DNA of 64,000 nucleotides, taken from positions 1,516,891 to 1,580,890 of the forward strand of contig NZ_KE387023.1 in NCBI RefSeq assembly GCF_000430045.1, in the 5' to 3' direction. The DNA is from Calidithermus chliarophilus DSM 9957 (GTDB lineage: Bacteria; Deinococcota; Deinococci; Deinococcales; Thermaceae). A program made the translations under genes and the position numbers. Positions 45,606 through 54,283 of this stretch are shown in pieces. Each line of letters starts with the position of its first letter. Position 1 is the first letter of the stretch. The notes below the pieces were generated by a model. The model was not told the origin of the DNA and made no database searches. It was given only the letters and a program-made list of their open reading frames with translations.

Positions 45606-48239
45606 ATGAAACTACGGCTTTTAGGCATTGGCGTACTGGCGCTGCTGCTGAGCGCCTGCGGACTGCAGAGCAAGCGCTCCGGCGGCAACAGCGCCGTCGA
45701 AGTGATCCAGCCCGGCGGCTCGGCGCCCGCCGGCGAGATCGTCAACGAAACGACCCCGTACTGGTTCGTGGAGCTCGAGGGCGCCCCGACCGCCGAAGGC
45801 GGCAGCCTGAGCGCCATCCGGGCCGAGCAGAAGGCTTTCTGGGACGCGGCGGCCCAGGCCGGGATCAAGCTGCGGCCGCGGCAGGCCTTCAGCAGCCTGT
45901 TCAACGGCTTCTCGGTCGAGCTCCAGGACGGCAACGTGGCCGCCCTCAGCGCCCTGCCGGGCGTGGTGGGGGTGTACCCCCTCCTGACCGACGTGATCCC
46001 CGAGGTCTCCCTCGTCAGCGACCCCGACCTCGCCACCGCCGTCACCCAGACCGGCGCCGACGTGGCCCAGAACGAGCTGGGCCTGCGGGGTGAGGGCATC
46101 AAGGTGGGCGTCATCGACACCGGCGTCGACGTCGACCACCCCGACCTGGCCGGGCGCGTCGTGGCCGGCTACGACTTCGTCGGCGACGCCTACAACGCCG
46201 CCGACCCTGCCAAGAGCACCCCCGCCCCCGACGAGAACCCCGACGACTGCAACGGCCACGGGACGCACGTCGCGGGCATCGTGGGCGCCAACGGCGCGGT
46301 CAAGGGCGTGGCCCCCGCGGTGAGCTTCGGGGCCTACCGGGTCTTCGGCTGCGAGGGCAGCAGCAGCGCCGACGTGATCCTCGCGGCGATGGAGCGCGCC
46401 TACGCCGACGGCATGGACATCATCAACATGAGCCTGGGCGCGGCCTTCCAGTGGCCCGAGTACCCCACCGCCAAGGCCGCCGACCGGCTGGTGCGCAAGG
46501 GCATGGTGGTGGTGGCCTCGGCGGGCAACAGCGGCGCCAGCGGGCTTTACTCGCTGGGCGCCCCCGGCCTGGGCCGGGAGGTCATCGGCGTGGCCTCCTT
46601 CGATAACGTGGGCATCGCCCTCAACTTCTTCACCCTGCCCGACGGCTTCAAGGTGGGCTACACCGCGGCCACCGGCGCCCCGGCGGCCCCCACCAGCGGC
46701 AGCCTGCCCATCGCGGCCACCGGCACCCCCACCACCGCCAACGACGCCTGCAGCCCGCTGCCCGCAGGCAGCCTGAGCGGCAAGGCGGCCCTGATCCGCC
46801 GCGGCACCTGCTCCTTCTACATCAAGGCCACCAACGCCCAGAACGCCGGGGCCAGCGCGGTCATCCTCTACAACAACGCGCCGGGCCGCGTCAGCCCGAC
46901 CGTGGCCGGCGACCCGCCCATCACCATCCCGGTGGTCGCCATCTCCGACGCCGAGGGCCTCGAGATCGCCAACCGCCTGGCCTCCGGGCCGGTGAGCCTC
47001 ACCTGGCAGAGCGGGGTCGCCAGCTTCCCCAACGCCACCGGCAACCTCATCAGCAGCTTCAGCTCCTACGGGCTCACGCCCGACCTCGGCATGAAGCCCG
47101 ACGTGGGCGCGCCCGGCGGCTTCATCCGCTCGACGTACCCGCTCGAGAAAGGCGGCTACGCCACCATCAGCGGCACCTCGATGTCGGCCCCGCACGTGGC
47201 GGGCGCCGCCGCCCTGCTGATCCAGGGCCGCTCGATGATCTACGGGGCGCCCCGGGCCAGCCAGGTGCGCACCTTCCTGCAGAACACCGCCGTGCCCAAG
47301 AACTGGTCGGGCAACCCCGGCCTGGGCTTCCTCGACCACTCCTTCCGCCAGGGCGCGGGCATGATCGACATCGTCAGCGCCATCACCGCCCCGGCGCGGG
47401 TCGAGCCCTCCAGGCTGGCGGTGGGCGAGAGCAAGTACGGCCCGCGCACCTTCAACCTCACCATCCGCAACCAGGGCAACAGCGACATCACCTACGACAT
47501 CACCCACGTCCCGGCGCTCGCCGCGGGCGGCAGCACCTTCAGCCCCAGCATCTACAACGCCCCGGCCAACGTGAGCTTCAGCCACGACTGGATCACCGTG
47601 CCCCGGCGTGGCACCACCGGCATCCAGGTGCACATCGACGCCAACGCGGGCCTGCCCAACAACAGCCAGTACGGCGGCTACGTCGTGCTCACCCCCCGCG
47701 GCGGCGGCCTGACCCTGCGGGTGCCCTACGCGGGCTTCAAGGGCGACGTCACCTCCATCCCGGTGCTCACCCCCACCTCCGCCGGCTTCCCCTGGGTCGC
47801 CAAGCGGGTCAACTTCACCCCGCCCACCCAGCCCGCCCCCCTTGCTGACTGGAGCAAGCTCCCCAGCGACGGCGGCACCTTCACCCTGCAGGGCAACGAC
47901 CAGCCCTGGATCCTGCTGCACCTCGACCACTTCGCGCGCAAGCTCCAGGTCGAGATCATCGACGTCAAGACCGGCAAGCCGGTGCACCCGACGAAGAACA
48001 AGGCCCTCGACCTCGACTACGTGGCCCGCAACTCCACGGCCGGGGGCTTCCTGGCCTTCCCCTGGGACGGCACCCGCATCATCAAGAAGCAGTACTTCAA
48101 CGAGGTCGTCGAGACCCGCGCCGTCCCCGACGGGCAGTACGTGCTGAAGATCAAGGTGCTCAAGGCCCTGGGCTACGAGACCGTGGACGCCCACTGGGAG
48201 ACCTGGACCTCCCCGGTCATCACCATCGACCGGCCCTAG
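45606..48239 (+). CDS. S8 subtilisin-like serine protease B (lipoprotein)
   Basis: 877 residues from ATG 45606, with GAGGAGGAGG upstream; an ORF starting earlier has no signal peptide at its front. Lipobox LLLSAC. Architecture equals protease A: I9-like propeptide, triad D171 (VGVIDTGVD), H218 (GHGTHVAG), S525 (SGTSMSAPH), PA insertion, Fn3-like tail, and the same WTSPVITIDRP end. It is presumably surface-anchored and degrades external protein for nutrition. Two stretches are almost base-for-base identical to protease A, although the genes otherwise differ at many synonymous sites, which suggests recent gene conversion after an older duplication. Confidence 0.93.
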   Translation: MKLRLLGIGVLALLLSACGLQSKRSGGNSAVEVIQPGGSAPAGEIVNETTPYWFVELEGAPTAEGGSLSAIRAEQKAFWDAAAQAGIKLRPRQAFSSLFNGFSVELQDGNVAALSALPGVVGVYPLLTDVIPEVSLVSDPDLATAVTQTGADVAQNELGLRGEGIKVGVIDTGVDVDHPDLAGRVVAGYDFVGDAYNAADPAKSTPAPDENPDDCNGHGTHVAGIVGANGAVKGVAPAVSFGAYRVFGCEGSSSADVILAAMERAYADGMDIINMSLGAAFQWPEYPTAKAADRLVRKGMVVVASAGNSGASGLYSLGAPGLGREVIGVASFDNVGIALNFFTLPDGFKVGYTAATGAPAAPTSGSLPIAATGTPTTANDACSPLPAGSLSGKAALIRRGTCSFYIKATNAQNAGASAVILYNNAPGRVSPTVAGDPPITIPVVAISDAEGLEIANRLASGPVSLTWQSGVASFPNATGNLISSFSSYGLTPDLGMKPDVGAPGGFIRSTYPLEKGGYATISGTSMSAPHVAGAAALLIQGRSMIYGAPRASQVRTFLQNTAVPKNWSGNPGLGFLDHSFRQGAGMIDIVSAITAPARVEPSRLAVGESKYGPRTFNLTIRNQGNSDITYDITHVPALAAGGSTFSPSIYNAPANVSFSHDWITVPRRGTTGIQVHIDANAGLPNNSQYGGYVVLTPRGGGLTLRVPYAGFKGDVTSIPVLTPTSAGFPWVAKRVNFTPPTQPAPLADWSKLPSDGGTFTLQGNDQPWILLHLDHFARKLQVEIIDVKTGKPVHPTKNKALDLDYVARNSTAGGFLAFPWDGTRIIKKQYFNEVVETRAVPDGQYVLKIKVLKALGYETVDAHWETWTSPVITIDRP

Positions 48240-48257
48240 CCTGCCGGGCTCGAGGAG

Positions 48258-48288
48258 CGGTCCGCCCCCGCGGCGGGCCGTTCCTTTT
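48258..48288 (+). terminator. intrinsic terminator of protease B
   Basis: CGGTCCGCC (48258-48266) pairs with GGCGGGCCG (48272-48280), with one G-U pair and a five-base loop, then TTCCTTTT. Confidence 0.8.
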
Positions 48289-48389
48289 CGCGGGATCAGG
48301 GTCGCGGCAGTTGCCCGGAGTTATTCTGACCTTTCCGGGCCAGGTCGCGAGGTAACGAGGCCTTAACTTACTGGCGTAACGGGGCGTTA

Positions 48390-48419
48390 TTGACCATGAG
48401 AGCGCGTCCGGCATACAGT
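48390..48419 (+). promoter_or_regulatory. promoter of protease C
   Basis: TTGACC (48390-48395), an 18-base spacer and TACAGT (48414-48419), about 50 bases before the GTG. Confidence 0.55.
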
Positions 48420-48470
48420 GCGCGGTGACCAATAAAGGTCCCATAAGGCAGCACCTCGAGGAGGTTTGGT

Positions 48471-49847
48471 GTGCGAAATACCCTTTTGTTCGGCCTCGGC
48501 GTCTTCATCCTGGCAGGCTGCGGGATTCAGGAGGAGAAAAGCGCCCCGCTCAGCGCGCTCAGCGCCTCCCGCACCTACATCGTCAGCAGCGCCACGGCCC
48601 TGCCCGGCGACTTCAGCGGCTTCGTCAAAGCCCAGGGCGACACCTTGCGGGCCTTCAAGCCCGAAGCCGGCTTCGCCTCGGTGACCACGAGCAACCCCAA
48701 GGCGTACAAGCGCTTCGCCGACGTGGTGGTTGAGGACGTGCGCCTCGAGCGCAACCTGCCCAAGGTGGAGCCGGTGGCCGGGCCCTCCCTCGACGTCGGC
48801 AACCCGCCCAACAGCGGCGACGACGACACCCGCTTCAACCTGCAGTGGGGCCACGACGCCGTCAACGCCCCCGAGGCCTGGAACGCCGGGGTGCGGGGCA
48901 AGGGCGTAGTGGTGGCGGTGCTGGACGGGGGCTTCAGCCTCAACCACCCCGACATCGCCCCCAACGTCGTCGGCTGGGCCGACATGACCGGCGAGGGCAT
49001 CGCCTACGGCCCCAACCCCGACGACCCCACCGGCATCTTCAGCCACGGCATGCACGTCGCGGGCACCATCGCCGCCGCCGACAACGGCCTGGGCACCATC
49101 GGCGTGGCGCCCGCGGCCAAGCTGCTGCTGGTGAAGGTGCTGTTCAACGTGGGCAGCGGGTCCTTCGAGGACGTGCTCGAGGGCATCTACTACGCCGCCG
49201 ACTACGGCGTGGACGTGATCAACATGAGCCTTGGCGCCGACATCCCCCAGGGCTCGGGCAAGGGCTCCAACGAGATCGCCGAGCTGCGCAAGGCGATGAA
49301 CCGCGCCATCGGCTACGCCTACCAGAAGGGCGCGACCGTGATCGTGGCGGCGGGCAACGACGGCCGCGACCTCGACAAGGACCGCTCCACCACCGTGTTC
49401 CCCGCCCAGATGCCCCACGCCATATCGATTTCGGCCACCGCGCCCGTCGGCTGGGCCAAGGCCCCCGCCACCACTTTCCTCGACAACCTGGCCAGCTACT
49501 CCAATTACGGCCAGTCGGGCGTGGACTTCAGCGCACCCGGGGGCGACTCCAGCTACCCGGGCAACGAAAACTGCACGCTGGCGGGCCTGACCCGGCCCTG
49601 CTGGATCTTCGACCTGGTCTTCAGCACCGGGGCCGTGGTCGGGCCTTCGGCCTTCTACTACTGGTCGGCGGGCACCAGCATGGCCGCCCCGCACGCGGCG
49701 GGCGTGGCCGCGCTGATCATCAGCGAGAAGGGCGGCGAGTTGCACCCCGCCCAGGTGAAGGCCGAGCTCGCCGCCCGTGCCGCCGACCTCGGCAAACCCG
49801 GCAACGACGACGTTTACGGGGCGGGGGCCATCCGCAGCGGCTACTGA
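48471..49847 (+). CDS. S8 subtilisin-like serine protease C (lipoprotein)
   Basis: 458 residues from GTG 48471 with GAGGAGG upstream. Lipobox ILAGC. The short N-terminal prodomain is followed by a thermitase/fervidolysin-like S8 domain without a PA insertion: D152 (VVAVLDGGFS), H192 (FSHGMHVAG), oxyanion Asn (VAAGNDG), S403 (AGTSMAAPH). It ends soon after the catalytic domain (VYGAGAIRSGY). It is distinct from A and B in architecture and likely in specificity. A double hairpin follows the stop. Confidence 0.93.
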   Translation: MRNTLLFGLGVFILAGCGIQEEKSAPLSALSASRTYIVSSATALPGDFSGFVKAQGDTLRAFKPEAGFASVTTSNPKAYKRFADVVVEDVRLERNLPKVEPVAGPSLDVGNPPNSGDDDTRFNLQWGHDAVNAPEAWNAGVRGKGVVVAVLDGGFSLNHPDIAPNVVGWADMTGEGIAYGPNPDDPTGIFSHGMHVAGTIAAADNGLGTIGVAPAAKLLLVKVLFNVGSGSFEDVLEGIYYAADYGVDVINMSLGADIPQGSGKGSNEIAELRKAMNRAIGYAYQKGATVIVAAGNDGRDLDKDRSTTVFPAQMPHAISISATAPVGWAKAPATTFLDNLASYSNYGQSGVDFSAPGGDSSYPGNENCTLAGLTRPCWIFDLVFSTGAVVGPSAFYYWSAGTSMAAPHAAGVAALIISEKGGELHPAQVKAELAARAADLGKPGNDDVYGAGAIRSGY

Positions 49848-50151
49848 GCGCGTTTCCGCGAACACCCGCCGGCCCTGGCAGGTGTTTTACCCCGCACGGC
49901 TAACCCGGCCGTGCGGGGTGTTCGTGGTGGGCTCCCTGAGCGCGTGGTTCCTTCCGGGGCCCGCGGTCTGGTTCGGGCACGGAACCCGTCCCGCCGTTCG
50001 GCTCGGCCTTTGTTAAAGGCGCTCTAAGCAAAACCGCGAGCAGGGGCGTATATTCGGTGTAAAGCGGTCGCAAAAAAAGGGGGTGGGCCAATAGCGGATT
50101 CAGGCATTCGGCTCGAGGACTCGTGCCCTATTCGGTTGTAAAGGAAAGCAA
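49848..50151 (+). promoter_or_regulatory. region between protease C and the next lipoprotein
   Basis: 304 bases. Two tandem hairpins follow the protease stop (AACACC/GGTGTT, 49861-49886; CCCCGCACGG/CCGTGCGGGG, 49890-49899 with 49909-49918) and probably end its transcript. A TATATT box (about 50051) lies in an AT-richer tract. No gene is seen. Confidence 0.5.
49890..49918 (+). terminator. hairpin after protease C
   Basis: A perfect 10-bp stem CCCCGCACGG/CCGTGCGGGG with a nine-base loop. There is no long T-tract, so termination strength is uncertain. Confidence 0.5.
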
Positions 50152-52098
50152 ATGCGAGCGATCCGTTGGCTATTTTTCGCAGGATTGGGTGCTGTGCTCA
50201 CGGCGTGCCCGGGCGGTGAGAACACCGGCTTAGAGATCAGCATCCCCGGCATTGACGGCGCGGTGCGCGAGATCTCCAAGGCCACCACCGTGACGTTGCC
50301 CACGGGGGTAATGGCTACGGAAGAGAACTATGTGCCGGGCAAATTCTACGACCAGGTGTCCCCGCTGTTCCGCTACCGCAAGGGCCTGACCCCCAGCGGC
50401 CGGGAGGCCGTACCCGGCGGCGTGAACGCCGGGCAAAGCGGCCTCGAGGCGCCGTCCGGGGCGAGCGCGGCGGTGAGCCAGGTGGCGAGCTTCGAGGGCC
50501 TCAACCACTTCCAGCACCGCTTTGCCAACGACGGCAACCAGTTCAGCGTCGAGCCCCCGGACCAGGCGCTGTGCGTGGGCAACGGCTTCATCTTCGAGTC
50601 GGTCAACACCACGCTGCGGGTCTACGGCCTCGACGGGACCCCCAAGACCAACCCCATCGACCTCAACACCTTCTACGGCTACCCCGACGCCATCGACCGG
50701 GTCAACGGCAACAAGATCGGGCCCAACGTCATCGACCCGGTCTGCCACTACGACCCCGAGACCAAGCGCTTCTTCCACGTGATCACCACCTTGCACGTCG
50801 ACGAGAACGGGGAATTCACCGGGCGCAACACCCTCGACGTCGCGGTGAGCAAGACCTCCGACCCCACCAAGGCCTGGGACATCTACTACATCCCCATCAC
50901 TAACGACGCCAGCGAGGGGACCCCCGACCATAACTGCCCGCAGGACGCCTGCTTCGGCGACTACCCCCACCTCGGGATGGACGCCTACGGCCTCTACATC
51001 ACCACCAACGAGTTCCCGCTGTTCGACAACGGGTACATGGGGGTCAACGTTTACGCGATCTCCAAGAAGGCCCTGGCCAACGGCGACGCGAAGATCAAGA
51101 TGGTGGAGTTCTTCGCCCCCTTCAACCCCGCCACACCCCCCACCCCCTTCACCCTGATCCCGGCCATCTCCCCGGGCACGAGCTTCGAGAAGAAGTTCGG
51201 CGGCGTGGAGTACCTCCTCAGCGCCGACGCCGACGCCCTGTTCGACGACCCGAGCCAGGCCAGCCAGCTCTTCGCCTGGGCCGTGGTCAACACCCGCGCC
51301 CTCGACGCCAAGATGCCGCAGATGCGGCTCATCCGCAGCGCGGTGCCGGTGAAGCCCTACTCGGTGCCGCCCAGGGTCGAGCAGAAGCCCGGGAACTTCC
51401 CGCTGGGGCAGTGCATCAACGACACCACCACCCCGGTCAAAGTGGGGGATGAGACGAAGAACGGTTGCTGGAACCTCCTGCTCACGACCGAGCCCGCCCA
51501 CGACGAGGTGCTGCCCAAGATCGACGCCAGCGACGCCCGCATGCAGCAGGTCACCTTCGCCGCCGGCAGGCTGTGGGGCGCGCTGGCGAGCGGGTTCACC
51601 GTCAATTCCGCCACCAAGGTCGGCGTGGCCTACTACATCCTCCAGCCCAACCTCACCAAGGACGCCTTCACCCTCAGCGTGGTCAAGGACGGCTACCTGA
51701 TGTCCGACACCGCCAACCTGATCTACCCCGCCCTGGGCGTGACCGCGGCGGGCAAGGGCGTGATGGGCTTCACCCTCGTCGGGCCCAACGACCACCCCAG
51801 CGCCGCCTACGCCACGCTGGACGCCACGGCGGGGGCCGGGCCCATCGTCGTCGCGGCGCCGGGCCAGGGGCCCAACGACGGCTTCACCGGCTACAAGGCC
51901 CTCACCAACAACCAGCCCCGCCCGCGCTGGGGCGACTACGGCGCGGCGGCGGTGGACGGCGACACGGTCTGGGTCGCCAACGAGTACATCGCCCAGACCT
52001 GCACCCTGGCGCAGTGGATCACGGGCACGACCTGCGGCGGCACGCGTTCGGCCCTCGCCAACTGGTCCACCCGGATCACCGGGGTGAACACCCAGTAG
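50152..52098 (+). CDS. secreted lipoprotein, beta-propeller-like (second copy)
   Basis: 648 residues. Lipobox AVLTAC at about 20. It shares landmarks with the lipoprotein at 39.9 kb: FEGLNHFQHRF, PPDQALCVGNGFIFESVN, DPVCHYDPETKRFFHVIT, FGDYPHLGMDAYGLYITTNEF, and near the end RWGDYGAAAVDGDTVWVANEYI. The order of these elements is the same, so the two are distant paralogues flanking the proteases. The fold looks like a propeller of sialidase or YncE style. Two extra cysteine-containing segments (INDTTTPVKVGDETKNGC, QTCTLAQWITGTTCGG) may form disulfides. Function is unknown; surface attachment is likely. Confidence 0.75.
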   Translation: MRAIRWLFFAGLGAVLTACPGGENTGLEISIPGIDGAVREISKATTVTLPTGVMATEENYVPGKFYDQVSPLFRYRKGLTPSGREAVPGGVNAGQSGLEAPSGASAAVSQVASFEGLNHFQHRFANDGNQFSVEPPDQALCVGNGFIFESVNTTLRVYGLDGTPKTNPIDLNTFYGYPDAIDRVNGNKIGPNVIDPVCHYDPETKRFFHVITTLHVDENGEFTGRNTLDVAVSKTSDPTKAWDIYYIPITNDASEGTPDHNCPQDACFGDYPHLGMDAYGLYITTNEFPLFDNGYMGVNVYAISKKALANGDAKIKMVEFFAPFNPATPPTPFTLIPAISPGTSFEKKFGGVEYLLSADADALFDDPSQASQLFAWAVVNTRALDAKMPQMRLIRSAVPVKPYSVPPRVEQKPGNFPLGQCINDTTTPVKVGDETKNGCWNLLLTTEPAHDEVLPKIDASDARMQQVTFAAGRLWGALASGFTVNSATKVGVAYYILQPNLTKDAFTLSVVKDGYLMSDTANLIYPALGVTAAGKGVMGFTLVGPNDHPSAAYATLDATAGAGPIVVAAPGQGPNDGFTGYKALTNNQPRPRWGDYGAAAVDGDTVWVANEYIAQTCTLAQWITGTTCGGTRSALANWSTRITGVNTQ

Positions 52099-52115
52099 CC
52101 CCGCCCCTGAACGCG

Positions 52116-52139
52116 AAGCCCCCCTCGAGGGGGGCTTTT
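52116..52139. terminator. terminator between convergent lipoprotein genes
   Basis: AAGCCCCCC (52116-52124), TCGA loop and GGGGGGCTT (52129-52137), then TT on the plus strand. Confidence 0.8.
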
Positions 52140-52157
52140 CCGTGGCGGGCGCGCCAC

Positions 52158-52574
52158 CTACCGCATCCCGGAGTCGTAGACGATGACCACCTTGGTGAAG
52201 CGCCCGGCCTCGACATTGACGGGGATCTGGGCCTCGGCGGGGCGGGCGAGGGCCTTGCGCTGGGGCACCAGGGTGTAGGTCCCGGGCTCGAGCACGATCT
52301 TGAAGCGCCCGTCCTCGTCGCTGCTGAAGCGGGCGAGCACCTCGTCGCCGGCGTGCACCTCGATGGTGGCCTGGAGGGGGCGGTTGGTGCAGTTGGGGTT
52401 CTCGGCCTGCGCCACCGGGCACACCGGCCCCACCCACACCTGCCCCTCGATGCCCCCCACCACCCCCACCGCCCGTTCGGGCCGGACGGCCTGGACCTCG
52501 GGGTTTTGCGCCTGAGGCACGCAGGCGGGCAGCAGCAGGCACAGCAGCAGCATCCACGGGCTCATGAGGTTCAT
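52158..52574 (-). CDS. small lipoprotein with a carboxypeptidase-regulatory-like domain
   Basis: 138 residues. Lipobox LLLPAC. The mature part has a short variable region with a CPVAQAENPNC pair, then a beta-sandwich typical of CarboxypepD_reg or prealbumin-like domains (PLQATIEVHAGDEVLARFSSDEDG, RFKIVLEPGTYTLVPQ, VEAGRFTKVVIVYD). Such domains bind or decorate surface proteins. GGTGAGG precedes the ATG at 52574; a second ATG three codons later is possible. It closes the exoprotein cluster in convergent orientation, sharing a terminator. Confidence 0.8.
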   Translation of the reverse strand: MNLMSPWMLLLCLLLPACVPQAQNPEVQAVRPERAVGVVGGIEGQVWVGPVCPVAQAENPNCTNRPLQATIEVHAGDEVLARFSSDEDGRFKIVLEPGTYTLVPQRKALARPAEAQIPVNVEAGRFTKVVIVYDSGMR

Positions 52575-52753
52575 GCGACCTCACCTCCACGGCCATGCTA
52601 GGGCATGGCCGAATGTAGCGTATGATAGCCGGCCCCTATCGTGTATTTCCCGTGCCGCGTGGGGCACGCGCCGGGGCCGGGCACGGGTGCGCGACCGGCG
52701 TCGTGTGGCCGGTTCCGCCGCCTGGGTGAGCGGCAAACACCCGTGAGGCGCAC

Positions 52754-52759
52754 TATGCT
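52754..52759 (+). promoter_or_regulatory. -10 box of the acetyltransferase gene (leaderless)
   Basis: TATGCT, ending six bases before ATG 52766. Confidence 0.45.
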
Positions 52760-52765
52760 GGGGGC

Positions 52766-53287
52766 ATGGAACTCCACGGCTCCGGCGTGTTGCTCCGCCC
52801 TTTCCGCTGGGAAGACGCCCCCGACCTGTTCCCGCTGTGCCAGGACGAGGAGCTGACGCGCTTCCTGGCCTGGTGGCCGCACCAGAGCCTCGAGGACACC
52901 TACCGCATGCTCGAGGGCTACGTGGGCCAGGAGCGCCAGTGGGCGGTGGAGGTGGAGGGGAAGGCGGCGGGCTGGATCGCCCTGCTCGTGGACTGGCAGA
53001 ACCAGATCGCCGAGATCGCCACCTGGCTGGGCCGGCCTTACTGGGGCCGCGGCGTCAACCGCGAGGCCAAGCGCTTGGTGCTCGACTACGGCTTCGGGAC
53101 GCTCAACCTCCAGCGCATCGAGTCGATCACCCACGTGGAGAACGTCAAGGCGCAGAAGGGGCTGGAGAAGCTGGGCTTCGTGCGGGAGGGCGTGCTGCGG
53201 CGCTACCGCTGGGTCAAGGGCTGGCACTGGGACATGGTGATGTACAGCCTCATGCCCGAGGAGTGGCTGCAGCAGCCGGGCAGGTAG
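52766..53287 (+). CDS. GNAT acetyltransferase, RimJ/RimL type
   Basis: 173 residues. It starts GVLLRPFRWEDAPDLFPL, as in RimJ/RimL/SpeG relatives. The acetyl-CoA binding loop is in ATWLGRPYWGRGVNREAKRLVLDYGFGTL (R/Q-x-x-G-x-G/A-like), followed by NLQRIESITHVENVKAQKGLEKLGFVREG. It should transfer acetyl to a protein N-terminus or a small amine; the substrate is not predictable. TATGCT lies six bases before the ATG, so the mRNA is probably leaderless. It is not obviously linked to either neighbour. Confidence 0.9.
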   Translation: MELHGSGVLLRPFRWEDAPDLFPLCQDEELTRFLAWWPHQSLEDTYRMLEGYVGQERQWAVEVEGKAAGWIALLVDWQNQIAEIATWLGRPYWGRGVNREAKRLVLDYGFGTLNLQRIESITHVENVKAQKGLEKLGFVREGVLRRYRWVKGWHWDMVMYSLMPEEWLQQPGR

Positions 53288-53356
53288 CCCCGCGCTAGGC
53301 GGCGTTACCGCCCCGTTACCGCGGCGGCCCCACACTCCGGGCGAGGAGGAACGACC

Positions 53357-54253
53357 ATGCGAAGCCTCGCGCTGTTGGTGCTGCTGGCGGCCCAGGGGTG
53401 GGCCCTGGCCCAGGAGATGGAGGCCGGGCGGGAGTACCCGGGCGGCTCGAGCCTGAGGAACAGCTATTTCGGGGTGCAGGTGCGCGTGCCCAGGGGTTTC
53501 ATGGCCCGGCTCGCCGAGGAGAACGGGGTGCAGGCTTTGGGGATGGGCTCGCCGGAGGGGGTGGGGGCGCTGCTGCTCTTCCAGTTCGGGGTGCCGCAGG
53601 CCAGCTACCGGCGCCTGCTTTCCCAGCCTTTGCCGCTGGGCGAAGCGCGGCTGGAGCCCCGGCAAGCCCCCCGCAGCCAGGGCAACCGGGTGAGCGTGCG
53701 CGGCGCCGACGGCGAGCGGGGCCTGGTGGCGCGGTCGGGCTCGGTGAACGCCCCGAGCGGGGCCAGCGTGCTGCTGCTGGTGGTGGGACCGGTGGGCCTC
53801 GAGGCCCGGGTCGCGGCCACCTTCGACGCCCTCGTCGCAGGGCTGCAATTCTCCAAACCGCTGGCCGGGGGCGGGGACGCCAAGCTGCGCCAGGCCTGGC
53901 AGAACCGGCTGCTGGGCCGCCTGCTCAGCGGCTCCATGGCCGATGGCAACAGCAGCGCGAACGGCTCGGGCGGGGTGGCCTCCGACACCCGGCTGGCGCT
54001 GTGCCGGGGTGGGCGCTTCGTCTACGAGTCCCGCAGCACGGCCTTCGTCAGCATCCCCGGCGGCTCGGGGGTCAGCAGCGTGAGCGAGGACGGCGCCGAG
54101 GGCACCTGGGCGCTGGAGTTTGCCGGCTCGAGCGGGGCTATCCTCGCGCTCACCGACTCGAGCGGCCTGCAACGGCGCGTGAACGTGCGGATGGCGGGCG
54201 GGCGCGTGCTGCTCGACGGGCGGGCGGTGTCGCTGAGCCCTGGCGGTTGTTGA
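53357..54253 (+). CDS. exported protein of unknown function
   Basis: 298 residues. A cleavable signal peptide ends near ALAQ (about 19). The mature protein has a first beta-rich module with VRVPRGFMARLAEENGVQALGMG and ALLLFQFGVPQASYRRLL, then VVGPVGLEARVAATFDALVAGLQFSKP. After a Ser/Gly-rich linker (about 195-212) a second module follows (TRLALCRGGRFVYESRSTAFVSIPGG..., WALEFAGSSGAILALTDSSG). No enzyme motif is seen. GAGGAGGA precedes the ATG. The frameshifted lipoprotein gene follows after 30 bases and may share the transcript. Confidence 0.75.
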   Translation: MRSLALLVLLAAQGWALAQEMEAGREYPGGSSLRNSYFGVQVRVPRGFMARLAEENGVQALGMGSPEGVGALLLFQFGVPQASYRRLLSQPLPLGEARLEPRQAPRSQGNRVSVRGADGERGLVARSGSVNAPSGASVLLLVVGPVGLEARVAATFDALVAGLQFSKPLAGGGDAKLRQAWQNRLLGRLLSGSMADGNSSANGSGGVASDTRLALCRGGRFVYESRSTAFVSIPGGSGVSSVSEDGAEGTWALEFAGSSGAILALTDSSGLQRRVNVRMAGGRVLLDGRAVSLSPGGC

Positions 54254-54283
54254 GCGGTGGGGGAGAGGATTCAGGAGGTGGGT

